Of a DNA stretch of 64,000 nt, positions 25,926 through 33,424 are shown piece by piece. A model generated the notes under the pieces. The model ran no database searches, was not told the DNA's origin, and saw only the letters and a list, made by a program, of their open reading frames with translations. Numbering within the stretch: the first letter of the stretch is position 1; every line of letters begins with the position of its first letter. The translations under genes and the position numbers were made by a program. The DNA is taken from the NCBI RefSeq assembly GCF_016458305.1, contig NZ_JAEMHL010000003.1:372001-436000 (forward strand), given 5' to 3'. Origin of the DNA: Geomonas anaerohicana (GTDB lineage Bacteria > Desulfobacterota > Desulfuromonadia > Geobacterales > Geobacteraceae).

Positions 25926-26671
25926 GCCACCACATTCTCGAAATCGACCACCTGCGCCACGTTTATCCCGACGGCACCGAGGCGCTGCGTGAAGTGACCT
26001 TCAGCGTCTGCCACGGCGAATCGGTGGCCGTAATCGGCGCCAACGGCGCCGGAAAGTCCACGCTCCTGGCGCACCTGAACGGCCACCTGCTGCCCCATTC
26101 CGGCGAGGTGCGCATCGGCCACGCCCCGGTGGACCGGAGCAACCTGCACGAGGCGCGGCGCACCGTGGGCATGGTGTTCCATGACCCGGACGACCAGCTC
26201 TTCATGCCCACCGTGTACGAGGACGTTGCCTTCGGGCCGATGAATCTCGGCTTGACTGGTGTCGAGTTGCAGAACTGCGTGGCCGCTGCGCTGCGCAGGG
26301 TCGACGCGGAGCACCTGGCAGGGAAGGCCCCCTATAATCTCTCCGCCGGGGAGAAGAGGAGGGTGGCCATCGCCACCGTGCTCTCCATGTCGCCGGACAT
26401 CCTGGTCATGGACGAGCCGACCAACGGGCTGGACCCGTACGCGCGCCGCCAGTTGATCGGGCTCTTGAAGGATTTCCACCACAGCAAGATCGTCACCAGC
26501 CATGACCTGGACATGGTGCTCGAGGTCTGCGAGCGGACCGTGGTGCTTTCGCAAGGGGTGGTGCGGGCCGACGGGCCGACGCTGGAGATTTTCCGTGACG
26601 AGGCGCTGCTCAGGGAGTGCCGGCTGGAAAAGCCGCTTTCGATGCAGGGGTGCCCGGTGTGCGGCAAGTAG
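25922..26671 (+). CDS. cbiO: ECF transporter ATPase CbiO
   Basis: A 249-residue ABC ATPase that powers Co2+/Ni2+ uptake. Walker A GANGAGKST (39-47), Q-loop region FHDPDDQLF, signature LSAGEKRRVAIA, Walker B ILVMDEPTNGLD, and switch histidine in VTSHDLDMV are all intact. The C terminus ends in CPVCGK, a short Cys motif. The start is set by the ATGA overlap with cbiQ. The stop codon TAG shares its last G with the hairpin repeat that follows. Confidence 0.95.
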   Translation: MSHHILEIDHLRHVYPDGTEALREVTFSVCHGESVAVIGANGAGKSTLLAHLNGHLLPHSGEVRIGHAPVDRSNLHEARRTVGMVFHDPDDQLFMPTVYEDVAFGPMNLGLTGVELQNCVAAALRRVDAEHLAGKAPYNLSAGEKRRVAIATVLSMSPDILVMDEPTNGLDPYARRQLIGLLKDFHHSKIVTSHDLDMVLEVCERTVVLSQGVVRADGPTLEIFRDEALLRECRLEKPLSMQGCPVCGK

Positions 26672-26776
26672 GGGACTGGCTCCGCAAGGTGCCTGTCCCC
26701 TTGGTGTTTCTGGAAGGTCACTGAGCTGAAAGGAGCGTTCCGCTAGAGGGACAGGCACCTGACGGAGCCAGTCCCT
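26671..26776. repeat. REPIN-like inverted pair of hairpin repeats
   Basis: Second copy of the composite element at 19358-19462, in opposite orientation. Repeat arms at 26671-26700 and 26748-26776. The middle holds GGAGCGTTCCGCTAGA, whose complement matches the AGCGGAACGCT of the other copy, and begins CTTGG like the reverse of the other copy's end. Confidence 0.85.
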
Positions 26777-26791
26777 TCTGCCGCAAATAAA

Positions 26792-26819
26792 GAAAGCCCC
26801 GGATTCCTCCGGGGCTTTC
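26792..26819. terminator. Shared bidirectional terminator of cbiO and the cold-shock gene
   Basis: GAAAGCCCCGGA and TCCGGGGCTTTC pair perfectly with a 4-base loop. It lies between two convergent genes. Confidence 0.85.
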
Positions 26820-26846
26820 GTAAAGTTCTACGCTATGTGAGTGGGA

Positions 26847-27047
26847 TTAGACCCTGCTGACGTTGGCAGCCTGGAGGCCTTTCGGTCCCTTGACGATTTC
26901 GAAGGTCACGCTGTCACCCTCGGTGAGGGATTTGAAGCCGTCGCTGTTGATAGCGGAGAAGTGAACGAAGACATCCTCGCCGTTCTCCTGCTCAAGAAAG
27001 CCAAACCCCTTGCTGTCGTTAAACCACTTTACAGTACCGTTTACCAT
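26847..27047 (-). CDS. Cold-shock domain protein (CspA family)
   Basis: A 66-residue single cold-shock domain, the canonical size. RNP1 is KGFGFLEQ (about 13-20) and RNP2 is DVFVHFSAI (about 25-33). It binds single-stranded RNA/DNA and acts as an RNA chaperone. The start ATG follows GGGAGAAG. A leader of roughly 50-60 bases separates the promoter from the start codon, shorter than in E. coli cspA. Confidence 0.97.
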   Translation of the reverse strand: MVNGTVKWFNDSKGFGFLEQENGEDVFVHFSAINSDGFKSLTEGDSVTFEIVKGPKGLQAANVSRV

Positions 27048-27109
27048 TTACTTACTTCTCCCATATTACTTCTTGTTGGTTTTAATCCCCGGGTATTCGA
27101 GGACACGTG

Positions 27110-27138
27110 ACAATACCACTGGGCAAATGGTGTGTCAA
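27110..27138 (-). promoter_or_regulatory. Sigma-70 promoter of the cold-shock gene
   Basis: On the minus strand: TTGACA, 17-base spacer, TATTGT. The upstream DNA is very A/T-rich (AAACTTTAAATCTAATTT), like an UP element. Confidence 0.8.
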
Positions 27139-27320
27139 TATATTTTAAATTAGATTTAAAGTTTTTTGCTTTGTATACAGAGTCCGCCGCGTTGACACAG
27201 GTGGCGCGCTGTAGTAGCGTGCCGTGACCGCCACTGTGAATGGGGGCGGCAGATCCTGCTGCTGTGCCAGAGTGCTGTGCCGAGAATCTTGCTAGAGCTG
27301 CAACCTGAGGAAATGAACCT

Positions 27321-27782
27321 ATGAAGATCTGGATCGATGCCGATGCCTGCCCGAAGGTGATCAAGGAGATACTGTTCCGCGCTTCCCAGCGCCTGAAGGT
27401 GCCGGTCTGCCTGGTCGCCAACAGCGACCTGTCCCGGGCGCACACCGCCCTGATCACCTCGGTGCGCGTCGCTGCCGGTTTCGACGTAGCCGACGACTAT
27501 ATAGCCGAGCATGCCGAGGCAACCGACCTGGTTATCACCGCCGACATCCCGCTGGCCGCCCGCGTGGTCGAGAAGGGGGGCGTGGCGCTCGATCCGCGCG
27601 GCGAGCTCTACACGGAGGAGAACGTGGGCGAGCGACTGTCCATGCGTAACCTGATGCAGGAGTTGCGCAACGACGGCATGCTGCTCGGCGGCCCGCCCCA
27701 GTTCAACCTTGCCGACCGGCAGCGGTTCGCCTCGGCGCTGGACCGCCTGCTGACCCGCATGGTCCGTGGCGATCGTCCCTGA
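27321..27782 (+). CDS. DUF188 (YaiI/YqxD, UPF0178) family protein
   Basis: A 153-residue cytosolic protein, full length for the family. It begins [18 protein letters not shown], the family signature. Other conserved segments are [28 protein letters not shown] and [14 protein letters not shown]. The fold resembles PIN-type nucleases with conserved acidic residues, but a function has not been shown to my knowledge. Flanked by the cold-shock gene (divergent) and a hairpin repeat. Confidence 0.93.
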   Translation: MKIWIDADACPKVIKEILFRASQRLKVPVCLVANSDLSRAHTALITSVRVAAGFDVADDYIAEHAEATDLVITADIPLAARVVEKGGVALDPRGELYTEENVGERLSMRNLMQELRNDGMLLGGPPQFNLADRQRFASALDRLLTRMVRGDRP

Positions 27783-27812
27783 CCTTTTCGAGCCCCTTCC
27801 ATCTCTTCACTT

Positions 27813-27848
27813 TCCCCTCTCCCTCCGGGAGAGGGTCAGGGCGAGGGG
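27813..27848. repeat. C/G-rich hairpin repeat
   Basis: CCCCTCTCCCTCCGGGAGAGGG followed by TCAGGGCGAGGGG; the same hairpin as in the right half of the element at 10037. It may serve as terminator for the DUF188 gene. Confidence 0.7.
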
Positions 27849-27992
27849 CATTTCCAATGTCACAGTCTTTCTTCCTCCCTGAATCTACATTTCCTTCAGT
27901 GTGATAAAATCTTTTGTATGTCAGCCTCAGGTCGTGTTAATGTCTGCTCAAAAATGACGGTTCTCAATAATGTTTGAGACAGTGCGACGCCT

Positions 27993-29342
27993 ATGACAGC
28001 ACACTATCAACAAAGGTCTTCCGAGGAAGTGGAACTCGAGCACAAGCGCGCCGAGTTGGCCTCCCTGCGTGCACGGCATGCCGAGGCTGCCGCCGTATTG
28101 CACCAGTTGCGCGAGGAGATCGCCGGTTTCGAGAGAAGCTATCAGCAGACGCTGGGGCGGCGCATGGCCGAGTTGGAGCGGCTGGAGGAGGAGATCGCCC
28201 GCCTTACCGGAAGCTACATTCCGCCGGAGGCGGATGACGTCGAGGAGGAGCAGAGCCGCCGGAGCGACGAGGACGATGTCAGCGATGGGCAGACCTACCA
28301 GCGCGGCACATCGTTTCGGGGCGAGGGGCAGGTGCGGGGACGCGTCTGGAAGGCCGATGAGGGCGACATCAAGGCCCTCTACCGCGAGGTCGCCAAGGCC
28401 ATTCACCCCGACCTGGCCGGGGAGGGCACCGGTTCGCTGCGGCATGAACTGATGCTGAAGGCTAACAAGGCCTACGCTGAGGAGGACCACCGTACCCTGC
28501 GCGAGATCCTCAGGAGTTGGCGGCGGCATTTTCCGGATCAGGCCGAGCAGAGCGACCTGAGGGCCGAGCTGGCCCGGCTCAAAAAACAGATAGCGGTAGA
28601 GATCGAGGCGATCCGGGAGATCAACGAGCAGGTCGAGCAGTTGCGCGGCAGCTACGTGCACCGTTTCAAACTGCGCGTCGATGAAAGCGCCGCAGCCGGC
28701 AGCGATCTCTTTGCCGACCTGGTCGCCGCTGCAGAGATAAACATCGCCCGCGCCCAGCGGCGCCTGGCAGCCCTGCAGGGGGAAAAGGGGCGGGTTCGCG
28801 CGCAGGGCGCGAGCAAGCGCAGTCGCGTCGTCTCTTTCCCCAACGACCTCCCCTGCGGCACCCTTTACCTGCGCGAACTCAACTCGGTCAGTTTCAACGC
28901 CTGGAAGAAGGCGGGGCCCGCCATCGGCCCGGTGCAGGTCTACCTGGACCAGGCCCTGCGCCTCGACGTGAAAGAGGGGGCGACGCGGCAGCTGAAGTCC
29001 TTGCAGGGGCTTGGTCCTGAGGACCTGCATGCGCTCTTTCTGTACGATGTCTGCGACGCCGACCTGGATAGCATAGTCCACCTCTCCGGTCTTGAGGAAC
29101 TCTACCTGTGCGGGCCGAAACTGACCGACGCGGCGCTGCTCAGCATTTCGACCCTGGCCAACCTTAAGCGGATTTACCTGTACCAGACCCGTATTTCCGA
29201 TCGCGGTCTGGTCTATCTGCAGGGGATGCAGGGATTGCAGGGGCTTACCAGCAGCGGTAACAGCATCACCGACGAGGGGCTCGCGGTATTCCAGCAGGCC
29301 ATTCCCGGAGTGAAGACGGTGAGCTTCAAGTGGAAGAGGTGA
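27993..29342 (+). CDS. Coiled coil, J-like domain, coiled coil, leucine-rich repeat protein
   Basis: A 449-residue soluble protein with unusual architecture. About 8-75 is a coiled coil. About 120-175 is a J-like domain with the HPD tripeptide (H138-P139-D140 in AKAIHPDL) and LMLKANKAYAEEDHRTL. A second coiled coil spans about 185-270. About 325-445 holds three to four LRR-like turns (LEELYLCGPKLTDAAL, LKRIYLYQTRISDRGL, LQGLTSSGNSITDEGL). The HPD suggests stimulation of an Hsp70 (DnaK), and the LRR part suggests protein recognition. No signal peptide. A good terminator follows. The function is inferred only from domains. Confidence 0.8.
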   Translation: MTAHYQQRSSEEVELEHKRAELASLRARHAEAAAVLHQLREEIAGFERSYQQTLGRRMAELERLEEEIARLTGSYIPPEADDVEEEQSRRSDEDDVSDGQTYQRGTSFRGEGQVRGRVWKADEGDIKALYREVAKAIHPDLAGEGTGSLRHELMLKANKAYAEEDHRTLREILRSWRRHFPDQAEQSDLRAELARLKKQIAVEIEAIREINEQVEQLRGSYVHRFKLRVDESAAAGSDLFADLVAAAEINIARAQRRLAALQGEKGRVRAQGASKRSRVVSFPNDLPCGTLYLRELNSVSFNAWKKAGPAIGPVQVYLDQALRLDVKEGATRQLKSLQGLGPEDLHALFLYDVCDADLDSIVHLSGLEELYLCGPKLTDAALLSISTLANLKRIYLYQTRISDRGLVYLQGMQGLQGLTSSGNSITDEGLAVFQQAIPGVKTVSFKWKR

Positions 29343-29378
29343 GGCAGGGGAGGGGACGCTGCCCAGATATGGAATGAA

Positions 29379-29412
29379 GAAAGCCCGGGAAATGAATTTT
29401 CCCGGGCTTTTT
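29379..29412 (+). terminator. Intrinsic terminator
   Basis: AAAGCCCGGGAAA and TTTCCCGGGCTTTTT pair perfectly; T tail on the plus strand. Confidence 0.9.
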
Positions 29413-29422
29413 GCATGGTACT

Positions 29423-29565
29423 AAACTTCCCCCTCCCTAACCCTCCCCCTCCTGGGGCGGGAACGTGCCTTCGGCCGATGAGTACACCTCCCGCATCGGT
29501 GAAGCTCGAACCTTTCAGCTCTACTCCTCCCCCAGGAGGGGGGAGGCTGGGAGGGGGGCTTGAGC
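29423..29565. repeat. Paired C/G-rich inverted repeat element
   Basis: CCCCCTCCCTAACCCTCCCC...GGGCGGG at the left and CTCCCCCAGGAGGGGGGAGG...GGGAGGGGGG at the right flank about 75 bp. The arms are inverted relative to each other. Related in style to 10037-10145 and 61973-62090. Confidence 0.65.
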
Positions 29566-29570
29566 GTGCC

Positions 29571-30707
29571 TTAAACGTTGAGAAACCGCGCCATATCCGC
29601 AATCAGGTCATCCGGGTCCTCGAGACCGACCGAAAGCCTCACCAACGTATCCTTGATGCCGCGCGCCTCGCGCTCGGCCGGCGGCATCGCCGCGTGCGAC
29701 ATCTTGGCAGGGTAGGAGAGGATGCTTTCGACGCCCCCGAGGCTCACCGCGAACGCCGCCAGCTTCACACCTTCCAGGAGACGCTTGGTTGTGTCGTAGC
29801 TGGCAAGCTCGAAGGAGAGCACGCCACCGGGGCCGCTCGCCTGGCGGTTGTGGATGTCGTAGCCGGGATGGTCGGGGAGGCCCGGATAGTAGACCCGCTG
29901 CACCTCTTTCTGCTCGCTCAACCATGCCACTATTTTACGGGCACTTGCCTGATGTTCCTCCATGCGGACCTTGAGGGTTTTCAGCCCGCGCAAGACCAGC
30001 CAGCAGTCCTGCGGACCGAGCACGGCACCGAAGGCATTCTGGATGAAACGCAGCCGTTGCCCCAGCTCGGCATCCTTGGCGACCGCGAAACCGCAGATGA
30101 CGTCGGAGTGCCCGTTCAGGAACTTGGTGCCGCTGTGGACCACGATGTCGCAGCCAAGCTCCAGCGGCCGCTGCAGGTACGGCGTCATGAAGGTGTTGTC
30201 CACGATGGTGAGGATGCCGTGTTCCTTGGCCAGCGCCACCGCTGTGGACAGATCGGTGATCTTGATCAGCGGGTTGGACGGGGTCTCCAGGTAGAGTGCC
30301 CTGGTCTCGGGGCGGATGGCCGCGGCGATGGCGTCGTTGTCGGTCGCATCGACGAAGGTGGCCTCCAGCCCCCACCCCTTGAACAGGGTGGTGAGCAGTC
30401 GGAAGGTGCCGCCGTAGACATCCTCGCAAACGACCAGGTGGTCGCCCGGCCGGAACAGGAGCAGGGTGGAGGCGGTGGCCGCGATCCCGGAGGCGAAGGC
30501 CAGGCCGACGGCCCCCTTTTCCAGCCCGGCTATCGCCTCTTCCAGCGCCTCGCGGGTCGGGTTGCCGGAGCGGGCGTAGTCGTAGCGCCCGAAGCTGTCG
30601 ATGGAGCGCTGCGCGAAGGTCGAGGAGAGGTAGATGGGGTGGCTGACGGAGCCGTGCTGGGCGTCGATCGGGTCCAGGCCGTGGATCAGTTCGGTGGCGA
30701 ATTTCAT
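29571..30707 (-). CDS. Cys/Met-metabolism PLP enzyme (cystathionine beta- or gamma-lyase type)
   Basis: A 378-residue trans-sulfuration enzyme, usual length. PLP lysine K195 lies in HSGTKFLNGHSD. Other family marks are YARSGNPTREALEE, ETPSNPLIKITD and VDNTFMTPYLQRP. Sequence motifs do not separate cystathionine beta-lyase (methionine synthesis) from gamma-lyase (cysteine synthesis). It overlaps the upstream paralogue by four bases (ATGA), so both are translated from the transcript controlled by the SAM riboswitch. A methionine-pathway role is therefore likely. Confidence 0.9.
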   Translation of the reverse strand: MKFATELIHGLDPIDAQHGSVSHPIYLSSTFAQRSIDSFGRYDYARSGNPTREALEEAIAGLEKGAVGLAFASGIAATASTLLLFRPGDHLVVCEDVYGGTFRLLTTLFKGWGLEATFVDATDNDAIAAAIRPETRALYLETPSNPLIKITDLSTAVALAKEHGILTIVDNTFMTPYLQRPLELGCDIVVHSGTKFLNGHSDVICGFAVAKDAELGQRLRFIQNAFGAVLGPQDCWLVLRGLKTLKVRMEEHQASARKIVAWLSEQKEVQRVYYPGLPDHPGYDIHNRQASGPGGVLSFELASYDTTKRLLEGVKLAAFAVSLGGVESILSYPAKMSHAAMPPAEREARGIKDTLVRLSVGLEDPDDLIADMARFLNV

Positions 30708-31849
30708 GCGTCTTCTCCTTCAAATGCCTGCGCCAGGTCGGCGATCAGGTCGTCCTTGTCTTCGATCCCCACCGAGAGGCGCAAGAGCAGGTGGTTGATC
30801 CCCAGTCGCTGCAGTTTCTCGGGCTCGATGTCTGCGTGGGTCTGCACCTGGGGGAAGGTGATCAGGCTCTCGACCCCGCCCAGGCTCTCGGCGAAGGAGA
30901 TGAGCTGTGTCTTCAGCAGAAGCTGGTTCACCAGCGCCGGGTCGGTCACCTCGAAGGCGATCATGGCGCCGAAGCCGCCGCACTGGTGCTGCATCAGCTC
31001 GTGCCCGGGGTGATCGGGGAGGCCGGGGTAATAGACGCGTCCCACCTGGGGATGCTGTTCGAGCCACTGCGCCAGCGCCAGGGCGTTTTCCTGCTGGCGG
31101 TCCATGCGCAGGCCGAGTGTCTTGATGCCGCGGATGGTGAGCCAGGAATCCTGCGGGCCGAGCACCGCGCCGGCGCCGTTCTGGTGGAAATAGACCTTTT
31201 CCGCAAGGGTAGGATCCTTCACCGCCACCAAGCCGCAGACGACGTCGTTGTGGCCCGCGAGGTACTTGCTACCGGAGTAGACGGTGATGTCGGCGCCCAG
31301 GTCGAGGCAGCGCAGCAGGTACGGGGTCAGGAAGGTGTTGTCGACGATGCAGAGCATGTCGTTGGCCTTACACAACCCGGCCAAGGCGCCGACGTCGGCA
31401 ACTTTCAGCAGCGGGTTGGTGAGCGATTCCACGAACAGGGCGCGGGTGTTGGGGCGGATCGCCTGGCGCACCAGTTCTACGTTGCTGGTGTCGACGTAGC
31501 TGAAGGTGAGTCCGAACTGCTGGAACAGCTTCTCGAAGAGGCGGTAGCTGCCGCCGTAGAGGTCTTCGGTGACGATCAGGTGGTCACCCTGCTGGAACAG
31601 GAACATGAGGCTGGTGATGGCGGCCATTCCCGAGGCGTAGGCGAAACCGCGGCTGGCGCCTTCGAGCCGGGCCAGACCCTCCTCGAGGGCCTGCCGGGTC
31701 GGGTTGCCGGAGCGGCTGTAGTCGTACCCGGTACTCTGGCCGAGGCCGGGGTGGCGGAAGGTGGCAGTCTGGTAGATGGGGACGGTGACCGCGCCGGTCC
31801 GGCTTTCACGCTCCAGGCCTATCTGTGCTGCGGTTGTTGCGATGTTCAT
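30704..31849 (-). CDS. Cys/Met-metabolism PLP enzyme (cystathionine gamma-synthase type)
   Basis: A 381-residue paralogue of the downstream gene. PLP lysine K195 (YSGSKYLAGHND), YDYSRSGNPTRQALEEGLA, and VDNTFLTPYLLRCL. The S-K-Y-L-x-G-H-N/S-D form is seen in cystathionine gamma-synthases and beta-lyases. I prefer the ATG at 31849 because GGAGG lies five bases before it; the ATG three bases earlier is too near. It is the first gene after the SAM-I riboswitch. The most likely division of labour is that this one makes cystathionine from activated homoserine and the next one cleaves it to homocysteine; this is inference. Confidence 0.88.
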   Translation of the reverse strand: MNIATTAAQIGLERESRTGAVTVPIYQTATFRHPGLGQSTGYDYSRSGNPTRQALEEGLARLEGASRGFAYASGMAAITSLMFLFQQGDHLIVTEDLYGGSYRLFEKLFQQFGLTFSYVDTSNVELVRQAIRPNTRALFVESLTNPLLKVADVGALAGLCKANDMLCIVDNTFLTPYLLRCLDLGADITVYSGSKYLAGHNDVVCGLVAVKDPTLAEKVYFHQNGAGAVLGPQDSWLTIRGIKTLGLRMDRQQENALALAQWLEQHPQVGRVYYPGLPDHPGHELMQHQCGGFGAMIAFEVTDPALVNQLLLKTQLISFAESLGGVESLITFPQVQTHADIEPEKLQRLGINHLLLRLSVGIEDKDDLIADLAQAFEGEDA

Positions 31850-31865
31850 CATAGCCTCCAAATGG

Positions 31866-31896
31866 AAAAGTCCCCTTCCGGGGTCGGAAGGGGACT
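31866..31896 (-). terminator. Riboswitch expression-platform terminator
   Basis: On the minus strand AGTCCCCTTCC and GGAAGGGGACT pair perfectly with a short loop and are followed by TTTT. It ends about 15 bases before the start codon of the first PLP gene. Confidence 0.85.
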
Positions 31897-31922
31897 AGTC
31901 TCTATGGCTCGGTCCGCACTTC

Positions 31923-32025
31923 CTTATCTTCCGGAACGTTTCCGCTCCGCAGGATTTGGCACCTTCCCCACATGGGGAGGTTGCCGCGACGTCATAGGGC
32001 CAGTCCCTCGATCGCTCTAGATAAG
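31923..32025 (-). promoter_or_regulatory. SAM-I (S-box) riboswitch aptamer
   Basis: Read on the minus strand, the outer P1 stem is CTTATC...GATAAG. Inside are the S-box signatures GAGGGACTGGCCCTATGA, then CGGCAACC, a P3 stem CTCCCC/GGGGAAG, GGTGCCAAATCC, and a P4 hairpin CGGAACGTTTCCG-type. These match the known S-box order. Together with the downstream terminator it should switch the two PLP genes off when S-adenosylmethionine is high. Confidence 0.92.
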
Positions 32026-32070
32026 TAATGCTATTCGGTTGTAAGGGGTTCTGCTTTAAGCAGTGCTCTA

Positions 32071-32099
32071 CTAATACTGGGACGCTGAGGATTTGTCAA
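32071..32099 (-). promoter_or_regulatory. Sigma-70 promoter of the riboswitch-controlled operon
   Basis: Minus strand: TTGACA, 17-base spacer, TATTAG. It lies about 45 bases before the aptamer. Upstream is a dyad GGGTAAA-TC-TTTACCC (32140-32155) that could be an operator. Confidence 0.8.
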
Positions 32100-32394
32100 C
32101 CGTAAAAGTCGAGTCTTTGACTAATGTAAAAGTTATTTTGGGTAAATCTTTACCCTACCCCATCGCTGGTGTTGCCGCTGCCGTACGCCGCTGGTGGGAG
32201 CGCGTTGACCTTTGATGGTATAGGGAGACTTGATTCAGTATCTGGAAAAGCGGCGACGACGTCTTTGCCTTTGATAAGAGAACCCGATCGAACATTTTGG
32301 CGATTGCTGTTTTTAGCTACTGACATCGGCAATGACCTTGCCTGTCATTGACGCGCTTCTGTGGCTATACACAAATAAAGTTTCTTTTGTTGAT

Positions 32395-32425
32395 TTGACA
32401 ATGCATGGAAACCTGCCACTATATT
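32395..32425 (+). promoter_or_regulatory. Possible promoter of the MucR-like gene
   Basis: TTGACA and TATATT with a spacer of 19 bases, slightly long. About 35 bp before the start codon. Confidence 0.5.
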
Positions 32426-32458
32426 GCAAGCAGATAATGATCAATGGAGGGATAATCA

Positions 32459-33004
32459 ATGGCAACTTTGGTAGAGATCGCGGCTCAGATCGTAGCGTCA
32501 CATGCGTCAAGCACTCCGATGACTTCAGATCAGCTTATATTCGAAATCAGCAAAGTGCACAGCGCCCTCAAAAACCTTGAAGCTGGTGAACCTGTCGAGG
32601 GTGTAGAGGAACCGAAGGCTTCCATGAGCGTTAAAGAAGCGTTCAAGAAAGGCGAGGTTGTCTGCATGCTGTGCGGTAAAGGGGGCTTCAAGACGCTGGC
32701 CCGCCACCTGAACACCGCGCACGGCATGAAGCCGGGCGAATACAAGAAGCAGTTCGGCATCCCGGGCAAGCAGCCGCTGGCGGCCAAGAACTACTCCGAG
32801 GCGCGCAGGAAAATGGCTCTGGACCGTGGACTGGCCGACAATCTCGCCAAGGCGCGCGGCGTGCGCATGGCCAACATCGAGGCGAAAAAGGCGGTTCCCG
32901 CCAAGGGAGCCAAGCCTGCCAAGGCCGCGAAGGCTGCCAAGCCTGCCAAGGTGACCAAGGTCGCCAAGGCTCCCAAGGAAAGCGCCAAGGCCAAGGTGGC
33001 CTGA
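32459..33004 (+). CDS. MucR/Ros-family zinc-finger regulator with histone-like tail
   Basis: A 181-residue DNA-binding protein. Residues 1 to about 45 are the MucR N-terminal helical part. The zinc finger has C69, C72, H83 and H88 (CMLCGKGGFKTLARH, then LNTAHGM), followed by GEYKKQFGIPGKQPLAAKNYSE, a strong MucR/Ros signature. Residues about 142-181 form a Lys/Ala/Pro tail with repeated KPAKAAKAAK-like units, resembling bacterial histone H1-like tails and not part of the usual family. The start ATG has GGAGGGA. It probably binds A/T-rich DNA as a global repressor or nucleoid-like protein; targets are unknown. Confidence 0.9.
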   Translation: MATLVEIAAQIVASHASSTPMTSDQLIFEISKVHSALKNLEAGEPVEGVEEPKASMSVKEAFKKGEVVCMLCGKGGFKTLARHLNTAHGMKPGEYKKQFGIPGKQPLAAKNYSEARRKMALDRGLADNLAKARGVRMANIEAKKAVPAKGAKPAKAAKAAKPAKVTKVAKAPKESAKAKVA

Positions 33005-33027
33005 TCCCCATCGTCCCCGACTCTGTA

Positions 33028-33061
33028 AAGAAGCCGCCCACGCACCGGGGCGGCTTTTTTT
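33028..33061 (+). terminator. Intrinsic terminator of the MucR-like gene
   Basis: AAGCCGCCC and GGGGCGGCTT form the stem, followed by seven T. Confidence 0.9.
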
Positions 33062-33424
33062 GTTCTCTGAAACATGGATGATAAAAGCGGTAGCGTAGTA
33101 CGTTTCCCTCTGGCGCCGTACGTGACCTGGAGTTCCCCCATTTGCGAAGGGGGGACAGGGGGGATTTGCTCCTTTTGCATTGGTTTTTGCGGACCCCTTC
33201 GGTTAAACTCCCTTCCTCGGCGCAGTTGCTCACAGCGTTACCATTGATTGCTCACTACGTTTGTATGGTTGCCAAAGCGATGCTCGCGTGTGACAATGCA
33301 TCCTTGGGGAAAAGACACGGACGAAATAGTGTCAGTAGGTGGTGCCCCCGGGGCTTTCCTGATTCGAAGTTGTGATCTACATGGTAAAGCTGCAACTGAC
33401 ATGCGCCGTCTACGGGAGTCAGAT
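33062..33424. other. Intergenic region before the acyl ligase
   Basis: Region of 363 bp. It holds a G/C-rich repeat (33133-33170) and otherwise nothing I can assign. The reading frame of the ligase is open back to 33248, but the better ribosome site is at 33425. Confidence 0.5.
33133..33170. repeat. CCCCC/GGGGG hairpin repeat
   Basis: TTCCCCCATTTGCGAAGGGG continuing into GGACAGGGGGGATTT; a common repeat type in many bacterial genomes. It pairs CCCCC with GGGGG around a short A/T-rich loop. Confidence 0.6.
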
